A stretch of 64,000 nt of DNA from Domibacillus epiphyticus (GTDB lineage: Bacteria; Bacillota; Bacilli; Bacillales; Domibacillaceae). Where the stretch lies: NCBI RefSeq assembly GCF_001975785.1, contig NZ_MSFI01000029.1, forward strand, positions 1-64,000. The letters are read 5' to 3'. The notes beneath the pieces are model-generated. The model did no database searches and was not told the DNA's origin. It saw only the letters and a list, made by a program, of their open reading frames with translations. Below, in pieces: positions 1-7,713 of this stretch. Each line of letters opens with the position of its first letter. Position 1 is the first letter of the stretch. The position numbers were made by a program, and so were the translations under genes.

Positions 1-1332
1 ACATTTCAAATGATCAGTTAAAATTATGAGGTTATTCGGATTAATGCGGGCTGTTTCGGGATTAGCGTTTAAAAAATATTCGGGATGCCCGACCATAAAT
101 TGATCTAAAGGTGCCGATGAAGCAACGAAAATAACGATCGCTTCTCCATGCCGTCTTCCAGCCCGTCCGGCTTGCTGCCAGGCACTCGCAATCGTCCCAG
201 GGTACCCGGTCATGATGCACACTTGCAGCTGACCAATATCGACACCTAGTTCAAGCGCATTCGTACTAATTACACCGTATATATCACCATTTCGAAGCCC
301 TCGCTCAATTTCTCGTCTTTCCGCAGGCAAATATCCTCCTCGGTATCCCCGGATCGATTTTGGACCAAGCTCTGATTTCACAAGCTCTTTTAAATATGTC
401 AATATAATTTCCACACGGACACGGCTTCTTGCAAACACAATGGTCTGAATGCGGCTTTTCAGCATTTCTCCAGCTAATCGCCTCACTTCTAGCGTCGCAC
501 TCCGTCTTACATTCATCGTCTTATTGACAACAGGTGGATTGTAAAATAAAAAGTGCTTCCGACCGGCCGGCGCTCCGTTATTTTCAATAAGTGTAATCTT
601 TTTCCCAGTTATCTCCTCAGCCAGTTCTACCGGATTGGCTATCGTAGCTGACGTACAAATAAAGACCGGATCACTCCCATAAAAACGGCATATACGCTGA
701 AGTCTTCTCAATACATTCGCGGTATGGCTGCCAAATACTCCTCTATATATGTGAAGTTCATCAATCACAATAAATTTGAGATTTTCAAATAAAGACACCC
801 ATTTCGTATGATGAGGCAAAATAGCAGAATGAAGCATGTCCGGGTTCGTCATGACGATATGTCCCGCTTTTCTCACTTTTTGCCGGATCGCCGGGGCAGT
901 ATCACCGTCATACGTATGACTGTTGATCGCAAGCCCAGAATCATCAATCAATTCATTCAATTCACTTTTTTGGTCCTGCGCAAGTGCTTTGGTTGGAAAT
1001 AGATAAAGTGCCCGCGCGTCCGGGTTTCGCAAAATTGTCTGAAGGACCGGCAAATTGTAGCAAAGTGTTTTTCCTGAGGCAGTTGGTGTGACAGCGGTGA
1101 AACTTTTTCCATTCATTGCTGTTTCATATGCGGTTTCTTGATGTGTATATAATGAATCGATGCCGCGGTTTTTCAGGGCTCCGGCTAATTTCGGATGAAG
1201 ATCGTCCGGGAGCGGTACAGAAGATGACGGTTTCTCATCTATTGTATGCCAGTGGACGATATTTTCCGCCACGCTCTGTTGACCCCGGAGCCAATCAAGT
1301 GCTTCAGACATCGTCTTTTTCTTAGGAATCAT
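1..1332 (-). CDS. yprA: YprA-type DEAD/DEAH-box helicase, N-terminal part
   Basis: Gene runs off the left edge; about 444 N-terminal codons are present, against roughly 750 residues for B. subtilis YprA. The ATG at 1330-1332 follows a GAGAGGGGTGAT ribosome site. Visible helicase motifs: TPTASGKT (Walker A-type motif I, near 1075-1100), IDELH (DExH motif II, near 755-765) and an FPTKALAQDQ motif Ia. These define a superfamily 2 helicase of the YprA/MrfA type, a family linked to mitomycin-type DNA repair in B. subtilis. The C-terminal DUF1998-type zinc domain of the family would lie outside the window. The yprA-yppE-recU-ponA neighbourhood matches Bacillus order. Confidence 0.9.
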   Translation of the reverse strand, partial: MIPKKKTMSEALDWLRGQQSVAENIVHWHTIDEKPSSSVPLPDDLHPKLAGALKNRGIDSLYTHQETAYETAMNGKSFTAVTPTASGKTLCYNLPVLQTILRNPDARALYLFPTKALAQDQKSELNELIDDSGLAINSHTYDGDTAPAIRQKVRKAGHIVMTNPDMLHSAILPHHTKWVSLFENLKFIVIDELHIYRGVFGSHTANVLRRLQRICRFYGSDPVFICTSATIANPVELAEEITGKKITLIENNGAPAGRKHFLFYNPPVVNKTMNVRRSATLEVRRLAGEMLKSRIQTIVFARSRVRVEIILTYLKELVKSELGPKSIRGYRGGYLPAERREIERGLRNGDIYGVISTNALELGVDIGQLQVCIMTGYPGTIASAWQQAGRAGRRHGEAIVIFVASSAPLDQFMVGHPEYFLNANPETARINPNNLIILTDHLKC

Positions 1333-1381
1333 GTGTATCACCCCTCTCTCATTTTAACGAACGAATGCTCTTTTTGAAAGC

Positions 1382-1408
1382 AAAAAAAAAGAACGCGTAT
1401 GAGCGCTC
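1382..1408 (-). terminator. Rho-independent terminator after yppE
   Basis: On the minus strand a 6-bp stem GAGCGC/GCGTTC (one G-U pair) with a 6-nt loop is followed directly by nine T residues. It overlaps the last bases of yppE and separates it from yprA. Confidence 0.75.
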
Positions 1409-1760
1409 AGTCTGCGATAATTATTTTTTCAAGCGATTCAAGCACATATAGCGCAGAATCGGCCGATTGAATAAATTTTGATTTACTTGTGTCAAAAAAA
1501 TGGGCATGAGCACCGACTCGCCGGGCATTATCTGCCGCTTGTACAATTTGTGCAGCATGCACATATTTTTTCGGATTCAACTCAAGCCATTTAAGCGCAG
1601 ACGCTTCCCATTTATTCGCAACGCGGTCCATTTCATCCGCAAAAGGTTTTACTACGCCGAAAAAATCAGCTGCTTCTTTTGACTCTCTCCTCTCCTCGTA
1701 AATCAATTTTGCTTTTTTCACAAGTGACTGAAGTGTTTTTGTCTGTTCTGTAAGCTGCAC
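1407..1760 (-). CDS. yppE: YppE family protein (DUF1798)
   Basis: 117-residue helical cytosolic protein. The DFFGVVKPFADEMD and NPKKYVHAAQI segments match B. subtilis YppE (123 residues, DUF1798), a four-helix-bundle family without a known biochemical role. The start chosen is GTG at 1760 (M-Q-L-T-E-Q), though the ribosome site before it is weak and no upstream in-frame ATG fits better. It follows an 80-residue small gene with a 20-nt gap, so the two are probably co-transcribed. Family assignment is fairly secure; function is unknown. Confidence 0.75.
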   Translation of the reverse strand: MQLTEQTKTLQSLVKKAKLIYEERRESKEAADFFGVVKPFADEMDRVANKWEASALKWLELNPKKYVHAAQIVQAADNARRVGAHAHFFDTSKSKFIQSADSALYVLESLEKIIIAD

Positions 1761-1780
1761 TCCGCAATACCCCGTTTCTT

Positions 1781-2023
1781 TTACAATGACCCTGCCGCCG
1801 GTTTAAATGTTCCAACAAATGAAGGGGTTTCCGGTTCGCCGCATAGAAAGCGGGCTCCTTCTTCCACAAGCTTCATCCTATTTTGAATACGTTCTTTTTT
1901 TACATGAAGCTGAAATAATTGGCGTCCCCGTTCTGCTGCCACTTTTACTTGTATCATCTTTTCCAGTTCGAGTGTCTGCTGTTCAATTTCCGAAAGCTGA
2001 GCGATCCATTCTTCCTTCGTCAT
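1781..2023 (-). CDS. Unrecognised small charged protein
   Basis: 80 residues starting M-T-K-E-E-W-I, with an AAAGGAGTGGAG ribosome site at good spacing before the ATG at 2021-2023. The first ~50 residues are highly charged and probably helical (many E, Q, K, R), followed by an ARFLCGEPETPSF segment with a single Cys and a short Ala/Gly tail. No membrane segment or signal peptide. It sits upstream of yppE on the same strand, where Bacillus genomes carry small yppD/yppF-type genes. I do not recognise the family. The ribosome site and lack of overlap with any other gene are the main evidence that it is real. Confidence 0.55.
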   Translation of the reverse strand: MTKEEWIAQLSEIEQQTLELEKMIQVKVAAERGRQLFQLHVKKERIQNRMKLVEEGARFLCGEPETPSFVGTFKPAAGSL

Positions 2024-2179
2024 TCTACTCCACTCCTTTGCCTTGATGCTTATACGTATTCGCACTATCGATTTAAATACCTGCATCGTTGACAAAAGAA
2101 GTGGTGATCCGGCAAAGAAAGAAAAATTACGACAATATTATACATGCAAAATCAATGCATCCCTTAAAGAAAATAAACA

Positions 2180-2207
2180 TGGACTATATTTTTGATTTAG
2201 CTATAAT
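2180..2207 (+). promoter_or_regulatory. Candidate recU-ponA promoter
   Basis: TGGACT (-35, 4 of 6 consensus) at 2180-2185, a 16-bp spacer, and a perfect TATAAT at 2202-2207. Transcription would begin near 2213 and give a leader of about 200 nt before recU. Confidence 0.4.
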
Positions 2208-2268
2208 ATACGCGAGCTTTCCATATACTTGTAAACTATATCTTTTCATCCTCTTTCTAATGGGAGCA

Positions 2269-2287
2269 TACACTATGAAATAGTGTA
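2269..2287. repeat. Short perfect inverted repeat in recU leader
   Basis: TACACTAT and ATAGTGTA are separated by GAA: eight complementary pairs around a 3-nt centre. No T-run follows on either strand, so it is not a terminator. It could be an operator or an RNA hairpin about 125 nt upstream of recU. Confidence 0.5.
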
Positions 2288-2411
2288 GCTAATAAAGTGG
2301 TATTTTTCAATCATGCTGGGCAAAAAGATGGAAAATCATAATATAGCTTTCAAAACAAGCGATATGTCCATTCTTATGGTATGATATGAATGCAATAAAG
2401 GGGGGAAATTG

Positions 2412-3017
2412 ATGGCCATCCGTTATCCAAATGGAAAAGAATATAGGCAGGCTCCACCTAATAAAAAAATGGAAAAACCGTTGAAAGATGCCACATTCAG
2501 CAACCGGGGCATGACGCTTGAAGAAGATATTAACGAGACGAATGCGTATTATTTAAACCGGGGAATTGCGGTCATTCATAAGAAACCTGTCCCCGTTCAA
2601 ATTGTCCGTGTTGACTATCCTGCGAGAAGTGCCGCTGTTATTAAAGAAGCATATTTTAGACAGGCGTCTACAACAGATTACAACGGGGTTTATAAAGGGA
2701 GATACATTGATTTCGAAGCGAAAGAAACGAAGATAGCCTCTTCTTTTCCGCTTAAAAACTTTCACGAGCATCAGATCAATCATATGAAACAAGTAGAGTC
2801 GCACGGTGGAATTGCGTTTGTTATCATTCGCTTTTCAAAGACGGACGAGCTCTATTTCTTGCCGTTTCAGGCACTTTATACATTTTGGTGCCGAATGAAT
2901 GAAGGAGGACGCAAGTCGATTACGAAAGACGAACTATCGGCATGCAGCATGCTGCTGCCACTTGGACTATCGCCCCGAATTCCATATCTGGACGCACTCG
3001 AACGCATGTATTTTTAA
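2412..3017 (+). CDS. recU: Holliday junction resolvase RecU
   Basis: 201 residues, matching the roughly 200 of B. subtilis RecU. RecU is a Mg-dependent nuclease that cleaves Holliday junctions in recombinational repair and chromosome segregation, working with RuvAB. The type-II-restriction-like core is visible: TDYNG, then [11 protein letters not shown], carrying the expected acidic and Lys metal/catalytic residues. ATG at 2412 (M-A-I-R-Y-P-N-G-K) is preferred over TTG at 2409 because the AAAGGGGGG site is then correctly spaced and the family N-terminus begins close to IRYPNG. It is followed 27 nt later by ponA, the usual recU-ponA pair. Confidence 0.95.
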   Translation: MAIRYPNGKEYRQAPPNKKMEKPLKDATFSNRGMTLEEDINETNAYYLNRGIAVIHKKPVPVQIVRVDYPARSAAVIKEAYFRQASTTDYNGVYKGRYIDFEAKETKIASSFPLKNFHEHQINHMKQVESHGGIAFVIIRFSKTDELYFLPFQALYTFWCRMNEGGRKSITKDELSACSMLLPLGLSPRIPYLDALERMYF

Positions 3018-3044
3018 CATTTTGAAAGTGAGGAACGAAGACAT

Positions 3045-5750
3045 ATGTCTGAAGAATACAAATCTAGAACTGAAAAGCGGAGCCAGCAGCGAAAAAAAAC
3101 GGCCCGCAAAACGAAAAAGTCAAAACAGAAAAAAACATCAGCAAATAAAAAGCGGTCCATTGTCAAGAGAATTTTGCTTGCCATGGTTCTTCTCGCCTTC
3201 TTAACACTGGCAGGCGGCATTGGTTTGTTTGCATATTTCGTTAAGGATGCTCCAGAAATTGATGCTGCGCTTTTACGCGATCCAATTTCTTCAAAAATTA
3301 ATGATGATAATGGTGACCTCTTGACGAATGTCGGCTCCGAGCGGCGCGACTATGTGAAATATGCTGATATCCCAGTTCTAGTACGGGATGCCGTTTTAGC
3401 TACAGAAGACGCCCGCTTTTTTGAACATAGAGGCATTGACCCGATACGCCTCGGAGGCGCTGTATTAAAGAACGTCACAGACGGTTTCGGTTCACAGGGC
3501 GCCAGTACAATCACCCAGCAAGTCGTGAAAATGTCGTTTTTAACACAGGATAAAACGCTAAAACGGAAAGCGCAGGAAGCATGGCTTGCGTATAAGTTAG
3601 AACAAGCGTACACGAAAGAAGAAATTTTCGAAATGTACGTAAATAAAGTGTACATGTCTGATAGTATTAATGGAATCAAGGCCGCAGCTGACTATTATTT
3701 TAGCAAAGAGTTAAGCGAATTGACACTGCAGGAAGCCGCTTATCTTGCAGGTATGCCGCAAAGCCCGAATAACTACAATGCTTTCGATAATCCGGAACGT
3801 GGTGAAAAACGGAAAGACGTCGTTTTATCACTCATGAACCAGCACGATAAAATTACAAAAGCCGAAATGACTGAAGCGCAAAATCAACATATTACCGATT
3901 CATTGATTGAACAAGTCAATGATTCAGGTGTTCAAAAAGAATATGACTCATATGTGGACCTCGTAATCGAGGAGGTCGAAGAAATGGGCTACAACGCCTA
4001 CACTGACGGTTTGATCATTGAAACAACGCTCGATAAAGACGCACAGCTTTTTATGGATAAACTATTAAACAGTGATGAATATATTAATTATCCAAGTGAG
4101 TTGTTCCAGGCAGGAATTGCTTTAACGGATACTCAAACGGGTGAAATACGTGCCATTGGCGGAGGACGGAATCAAGAAGTACAGCGCGGCATTAACTACG
4201 CGACAGATATTAAGCGCCAGCCAGGTTCTACGATTAAACCAATACTTGATTATGGTCCAGCGATTGAGCATTTAAAATGGTCGACGTATGAACAGGTAGA
4301 AGACAGCCCGTTCAATTACCCTGGCGGCGGCTCTGTTGGCAATGCGGGCGGTTCATATGCCGGGATGATGTCAATGCGTGATGCCCTTGTACGTTCTAAA
4401 AACACCCCAGCTGTCCGTACATTTTTGGACGTCGGTTATGAAGATGCATTTGAATTTGCAGCCGGACTGGGCATCAATTTAGAAAATGAATATCCATCTT
4501 ATGCAATTGGCTCTATGGACGGAAAAGAAGCCATATCGCCGCTGCAAATGGCCGGTGCCTATGCTGCATTCGGAAACGGCGGAATCTATAACGAACCACA
4601 TACGGTAAAGAAAATAACACTAGCGGATGGAACTGTTATTGAAAATGATGTGAAAACTGAGCCGGCAATGAGCGATTACACAGCATATATGATCACTGAT
4701 ATGTTAAAAGATGTAGTGGATCATGGTACTGGCACCGCGGCAAATATTCCATCACTTCATGTTGCCGGTAAAACCGGAACAACCAACTATACAGACGATG
4801 AGCTAGCACAATACAATTTCCCATCAAGCGCTTCGCCTGATGCATGGTTTGTTGGTTATACGACCAAATATACAGCTGCCATTTGGACGGGATACGAAAG
4901 CCGGACTGAGTATTTATCCAAAGACAGCCAGCAGATTGCAAAAGAATTGTTTAAAGAATTAATGACAGAAGTCTCTAAAAAAGTGGATACACCTGATTTT
5001 GACAAGCCAGACAGCGTCGTCGAGCTTCCAATTGTAAAAGGCTCAAATCCTGCTCAAGTTGCAGGAAGTGGTGTGGCGGACAGTGAAAAAACGTACGAAT
5101 TGTTTGTACGCGGTGAACAGCCGAAACGATCTGCAAATGTTGTGAAAGAAGAAGAAACAGAGGAAGAGGAAACATCTTCCGGTGAAATCACTGACTTAAG
5201 TGCTACAGCCGATGCAAGTGGCAATATTTCTGTCTCCTGGTCCTTCAGCGGCGAAGGTACACCTTCATTCACCGTATCAAACGGATCAGAGACACAGTCG
5301 ATCGGCGGCTTCTCAACCGTATTTGGCGGCGGACAGCCCGGTCAAACATATTCGATCACCGTAACCGCGATTGTCGATGGAGAAAGTGTTGATTCCTCCT
5401 CAACTTCTGTTACGGTACCTGGCGGACAACCAATTAATCCGGAACAGCCAGATGATGACACGGAACAACCGGGTGATGAGACAGAACAACCGGAACCTGA
5501 TTCTGGTCAACCAGAACCAGGCACTCCATCGGATAATGATAATGGCAATGGTAATAGCGGCAATAATGGCAACGGCAGTAATAACGGAAATGGAAATGGA
5601 AACGGGAATAATAACGGAAACGGGAATAACGGAAATAGTAATACTGGAAATGGAAATACTGGAAATGGAAGCAGCAGCGGCAGTACGCAAAGTAACAACG
5701 ACCAGCCACCTGCTGTAACAGAACCAGAAACGGTACCAGAGTCAGAATAA
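3045..5750 (+). CDS. ponA: Bifunctional class A penicillin-binding protein PBP1
   Basis: 901 residues. The order is a very basic cytoplasmic N-terminus (1-40), one membrane segment (~41-66), a GT51 transglycosylase (ATEDARFFEHRG, putative catalytic Glu121, with GASTITQQ), and a transpeptidase with the serine motif STIK (Ser395), SKN (451-453) and KTG (576-578). It polymerises lipid II and crosslinks peptidoglycan outside the membrane. A fibronectin-III-like domain follows (~730-810). The tail has acidic Pro/Gln/Glu repeats and a long Asn/Gly run (~815-901). An AGTGAGG site precedes the ATG. The tail appears longer and more Asn/Gly-rich than the catalytic core needs. Confidence 0.96.
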   Translation: MSEEYKSRTEKRSQQRKKTARKTKKSKQKKTSANKKRSIVKRILLAMVLLAFLTLAGGIGLFAYFVKDAPEIDAALLRDPISSKINDDNGDLLTNVGSERRDYVKYADIPVLVRDAVLATEDARFFEHRGIDPIRLGGAVLKNVTDGFGSQGASTITQQVVKMSFLTQDKTLKRKAQEAWLAYKLEQAYTKEEIFEMYVNKVYMSDSINGIKAAADYYFSKELSELTLQEAAYLAGMPQSPNNYNAFDNPERGEKRKDVVLSLMNQHDKITKAEMTEAQNQHITDSLIEQVNDSGVQKEYDSYVDLVIEEVEEMGYNAYTDGLIIETTLDKDAQLFMDKLLNSDEYINYPSELFQAGIALTDTQTGEIRAIGGGRNQEVQRGINYATDIKRQPGSTIKPILDYGPAIEHLKWSTYEQVEDSPFNYPGGGSVGNAGGSYAGMMSMRDALVRSKNTPAVRTFLDVGYEDAFEFAAGLGINLENEYPSYAIGSMDGKEAISPLQMAGAYAAFGNGGIYNEPHTVKKITLADGTVIENDVKTEPAMSDYTAYMITDMLKDVVDHGTGTAANIPSLHVAGKTGTTNYTDDELAQYNFPSSASPDAWFVGYTTKYTAAIWTGYESRTEYLSKDSQQIAKELFKELMTEVSKKVDTPDFDKPDSVVELPIVKGSNPAQVAGSGVADSEKTYELFVRGEQPKRSANVVKEEETEEEETSSGEITDLSATADASGNISVSWSFSGEGTPSFTVSNGSETQSIGGFSTVFGGGQPGQTYSITVTAIVDGESVDSSSTSVTVPGGQPINPEQPDDDTEQPGDETEQPEPDSGQPEPGTPSDNDNGNGNSGNNGNGSNNGNGNGNGNNNGNGNNGNSNTGNGNTGNGSSSGSTQSNNDQPPAVTEPETVPESE

Positions 5751-5753
5751 GAG

Positions 5754-5789
5754 AAAAGCGGCCTTATATGATAATAAGGTCGCTTTTTT
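5754..5789. terminator. Terminator between ponA and ypoC
   Basis: AAGCGGCCTTAT pairs with ATAAGGTCGCTT (one G-U) around a 6-nt loop, flanked by A-run and T-run. It serves the convergent ponA and ypoC genes and overlaps the ypoC stop codon. Confidence 0.85.
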
Positions 5790-6255
5790 ATCGTTTTCGT
5801 ATTGCGTGGACTGCTGCCGCTTTTCGCTGTTCATTCATCAGTTCCATCAGCTGCCGAAATGCCGCATATGTGTATGGGCGAGCCGTAATAAATTGAAATC
5901 TCTCATGAAAATTAATGGGCTTTACTTCTAAATCTTTTTCTTTTTGCTCCCAAAGAGCTGGGGCTGCCGGCTGCCCATTTGTCCAAAACAATGCCATAAA
6001 AAAGAGCGCTAGAAGTGTATTCATCTCTTCCTGCACATCTTTTTGACGCCGGCAATGCTTTTCTTCTAAGACAGTAGTTGTACGCACCCACGCATTCATT
6101 ACTTCTTCCAGACCATGCCCTCGTTCAAGCCAGGGTGTTTTATTCCCTTTCAACTCGTAAAGAAAATAAGGAAATTGGTCAATTGCTTTCGGGATCGTTG
6201 CGTGTTCTTCATCAGAGAAAAATCGAAGCGGCGGCGCCAGCGTGATTTTCTTCAT
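5788..6255 (-). CDS. ypoC: YpoC family protein
   Basis: 155 residues from the ATG at 6253-6255, which overlaps the nth stop codon (TGATG), so translation is probably coupled. The protein is soluble, with helical character and motifs such as WLERGHGLEEVMNAW and FMALFWTNGQPA typical of YpoC, a conserved Bacillus protein of unknown function always placed between nth and ponA. An upstream extension in the same frame lies within nth and lacks a ribosome site. The assignment rests mainly on position plus general resemblance. Confidence 0.8.
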   Translation of the reverse strand: MKKITLAPPLRFFSDEEHATIPKAIDQFPYFLYELKGNKTPWLERGHGLEEVMNAWVRTTTVLEEKHCRRQKDVQEEMNTLLALFFMALFWTNGQPAAPALWEQKEKDLEVKPINFHERFQFITARPYTYAAFRQLMELMNEQRKAAAVHAIRKR

Positions 6256-6911
6256 CACGCGCCTGCCTTTCGTTTCATCCGTTTTTTTCCTTCTCTGCAT
6301 AATTCTAAAAGTGGGCATTCTGGACAATTCGGCGATTGGGCTTTACAGTGGTAACGGCCGAAAAAAATCATTCGGTGATGCGTTACAGACCATTCATCCA
6401 TTGGAATTTTCTTCATTAACGTCTCTTCAACTTGAGTCACATTATCTTTCCAGCGGCAAAAACCCAGGCGTTTCGATACGCGCTCTACATGCGTATCAAC
6501 CGCAATTGCCGGAACGCCAAACGCAACCGATGCGACTACATTTGCTGTTTTACGGCCGACGCCAGGCAATTTTACCAGCCCCTCCTGCGTTTCCGGCACT
6601 TTCCCGTTTAGTTCCTCAATCAACATATGAGACAATTTTTGAATGTTTTTCGCTTTATTCCGGTAGAGTCCGATTGAGCGAATGTCTTGCTCCAATTCTT
6701 CCAGTGGCACAGAAATGTAATCTTCCGGTGTTTTATACTTTTCAAATAAACCTTTTGTTACTTTATTAACAAGTGCGTCTGTACATTGAGCAGACAATGC
6801 GACGGCAATGACAAGCTCAAACGGATTAGAATGATTCAGCTCGCAATGCGCATCCGGAAACATGTCCGCAAATGTATCAAGACAATGGCGTATTTCTTTT
6901 CTAGTCAGCAA
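6255..6911 (-). CDS. nth: Endonuclease III (DNA glycosylase/AP lyase)
   Basis: 218 residues, normal length. Base-excision repair enzyme removing oxidised pyrimidines. The helix-hairpin-helix LPGVGRKTANVV carries the catalytic Lys121, and VDTHVERVSKRLG carries Asp139. The C-terminal cluster signature Cys189-X6-Cys196-X2-Cys199-X5-Cys205 binds a [4Fe-4S] cluster. Start is TTG at 6909-6911 with an AAGGAG site eight bases upstream; no in-frame ATG fits. It lies 12 bases after dnaD and overlaps ypoC, so dnaD-nth-ypoC is one operon. Confidence 0.96.
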   Translation of the reverse strand: MLTRKEIRHCLDTFADMFPDAHCELNHSNPFELVIAVALSAQCTDALVNKVTKGLFEKYKTPEDYISVPLEELEQDIRSIGLYRNKAKNIQKLSHMLIEELNGKVPETQEGLVKLPGVGRKTANVVASVAFGVPAIAVDTHVERVSKRLGFCRWKDNVTQVEETLMKKIPMDEWSVTHHRMIFFGRYHCKAQSPNCPECPLLELCREGKKRMKRKAGA

Positions 6912-6923
6912 TTTGCATTCTCC

Positions 6924-7610
6924 TTACTGCTCAAGCCAATTATAAAATGGAACGGCATTTTCCGAACGGGACACCTGTTCAGTATTAGCCGGTTTACGGA
7001 ATTTTCTTCCCTGTTCTCGTGCCTGTTCCACTGTTTTAATCCCTTGTTTTTTCCACTCGAATAAAATCCGGTCAATATACCGGAAATTTAATTTCATTGA
7101 CAAAACCGCTTCACGGAGCGCCGCTTTAATGACGGCCGGATCGTGCTGGTCCTGGTCGATCCAGAGTGCTAATGTTTCACATTCAATTGCTGACAGCGGT
7201 CTGCCGAATTCTTCCTCAAACAGGCTGTACAAGTCTTTTTCTTCTGTCATCGCCTGCTGAAGAGACTCTCCTCGTGCGTCGGATTCAAATAATGCAGCAA
7301 TTTTATTCCAGAGCGGTGTCAATGAATAAAATTCATACCCCGTCTGCTCTCCCTGTTCAATTGTAATCACTTGTTTTTGAATCATTTTTTTGACACATGC
7401 TGCACAATCTGAAGACGAAATTGTCATAAGACCAGACAAATCTTCAAAACTAGGGAATGAGATCCCCTTTTGGGAAAAGGAATAAATATGCAAAAGAACC
7501 ATCATCTCTGTTTCATTTAACTGAAGCCGTCTATAGTTTTTGAGAAGAACGTTTGGAATGCTGGTCATCCCTTCTTCCATCCAGTTAATCAATATTTCTT
7601 TCTCTTTCAT
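6924..7610 (-). CDS. dnaD: DNA replication initiation protein DnaD
   Basis: 228 residues, as for B. subtilis DnaD. DnaD helps DnaA/DnaB load the replicative helicase at oriC and in restart. An N-terminal winged-helix DDBH1 region (about 1-95, with LNETEMMVLLHIYSF) is followed by a DDBH2 domain (about 125-200) ending in the family's YIDRILFEWKKQGIKT segment. ATG at 7608-7610 is chosen for its GGTGGAGTG site. In B. subtilis asnS precedes dnaD; here the upstream gene is aspB, with a terminator and likely promoter between. Confidence 0.94.
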   Translation of the reverse strand: MKEKEILINWMEEGMTSIPNVLLKNYRRLQLNETEMMVLLHIYSFSQKGISFPSFEDLSGLMTISSSDCAACVKKMIQKQVITIEQGEQTGYEFYSLTPLWNKIAALFESDARGESLQQAMTEEKDLYSLFEEEFGRPLSAIECETLALWIDQDQHDPAVIKAALREAVLSMKLNFRYIDRILFEWKKQGIKTVEQAREQGRKFRKPANTEQVSRSENAVPFYNWLEQ

Positions 7611-7653
7611 GATAACACTCCACCTCAAACACTTTTTACTGGCAATGGTTCAT

Positions 7654-7659
7654 ATTATA
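7654..7659 (-). promoter_or_regulatory. -10 element of a likely dnaD promoter
   Basis: On the minus strand a perfect TATAAT lies 45 bases before dnaD, just after the aspB terminator. The -35 is not convincing. Confidence 0.4.
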
Positions 7660-7671
7660 CTAGCAGATACA

Positions 7672-7702
7672 TAAAAAGAAAAGCCGCCCAAACGGACAGC
7701 TT
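7672..7702 (-). terminator. Terminator after aspB
   Basis: AAGCTGTCC and GGGCGGCTT form nine pairs (two G-U) around GTTT, followed by TTCTTTTT. It ends the dinG-ypmA-ypmB-aspB transcript. Confidence 0.8.
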
Positions 7703-7713
7703 CCCTTGTAAAA

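Larger units (their letters stand above)
2024..2411. other. Divergent intergenic region before recU
   Basis: 388 bases without a convincing gene. A plus-strand sigma-A-like promoter can be proposed at 2180-2207 and an 8-bp inverted repeat lies at 2269-2287, which would fall in a long recU leader. Nearer to recU, TATGAT at about 2380 could be another -10 without a good -35. A 64-codon plus-strand open frame across 2089-2283 has no ribosome site and no recognisable features and is not called. Confidence 0.6.

Noticed and set aside
2089-2283. 64-codon plus-strand open frame upstream of recU
   Set aside because: No ribosome site, odd composition, ends in the palindrome; no recognisable protein features.
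5371-5718. Overlapping frames on both strands in the ponA tail
   Set aside because: They arise from the repetitive Asn/Gly codons; ponA continues in frame to 5750.
6242-6769. 175-codon plus-strand frame over nth
   Set aside because: nth on the minus strand has all catalytic and Fe-S residues.
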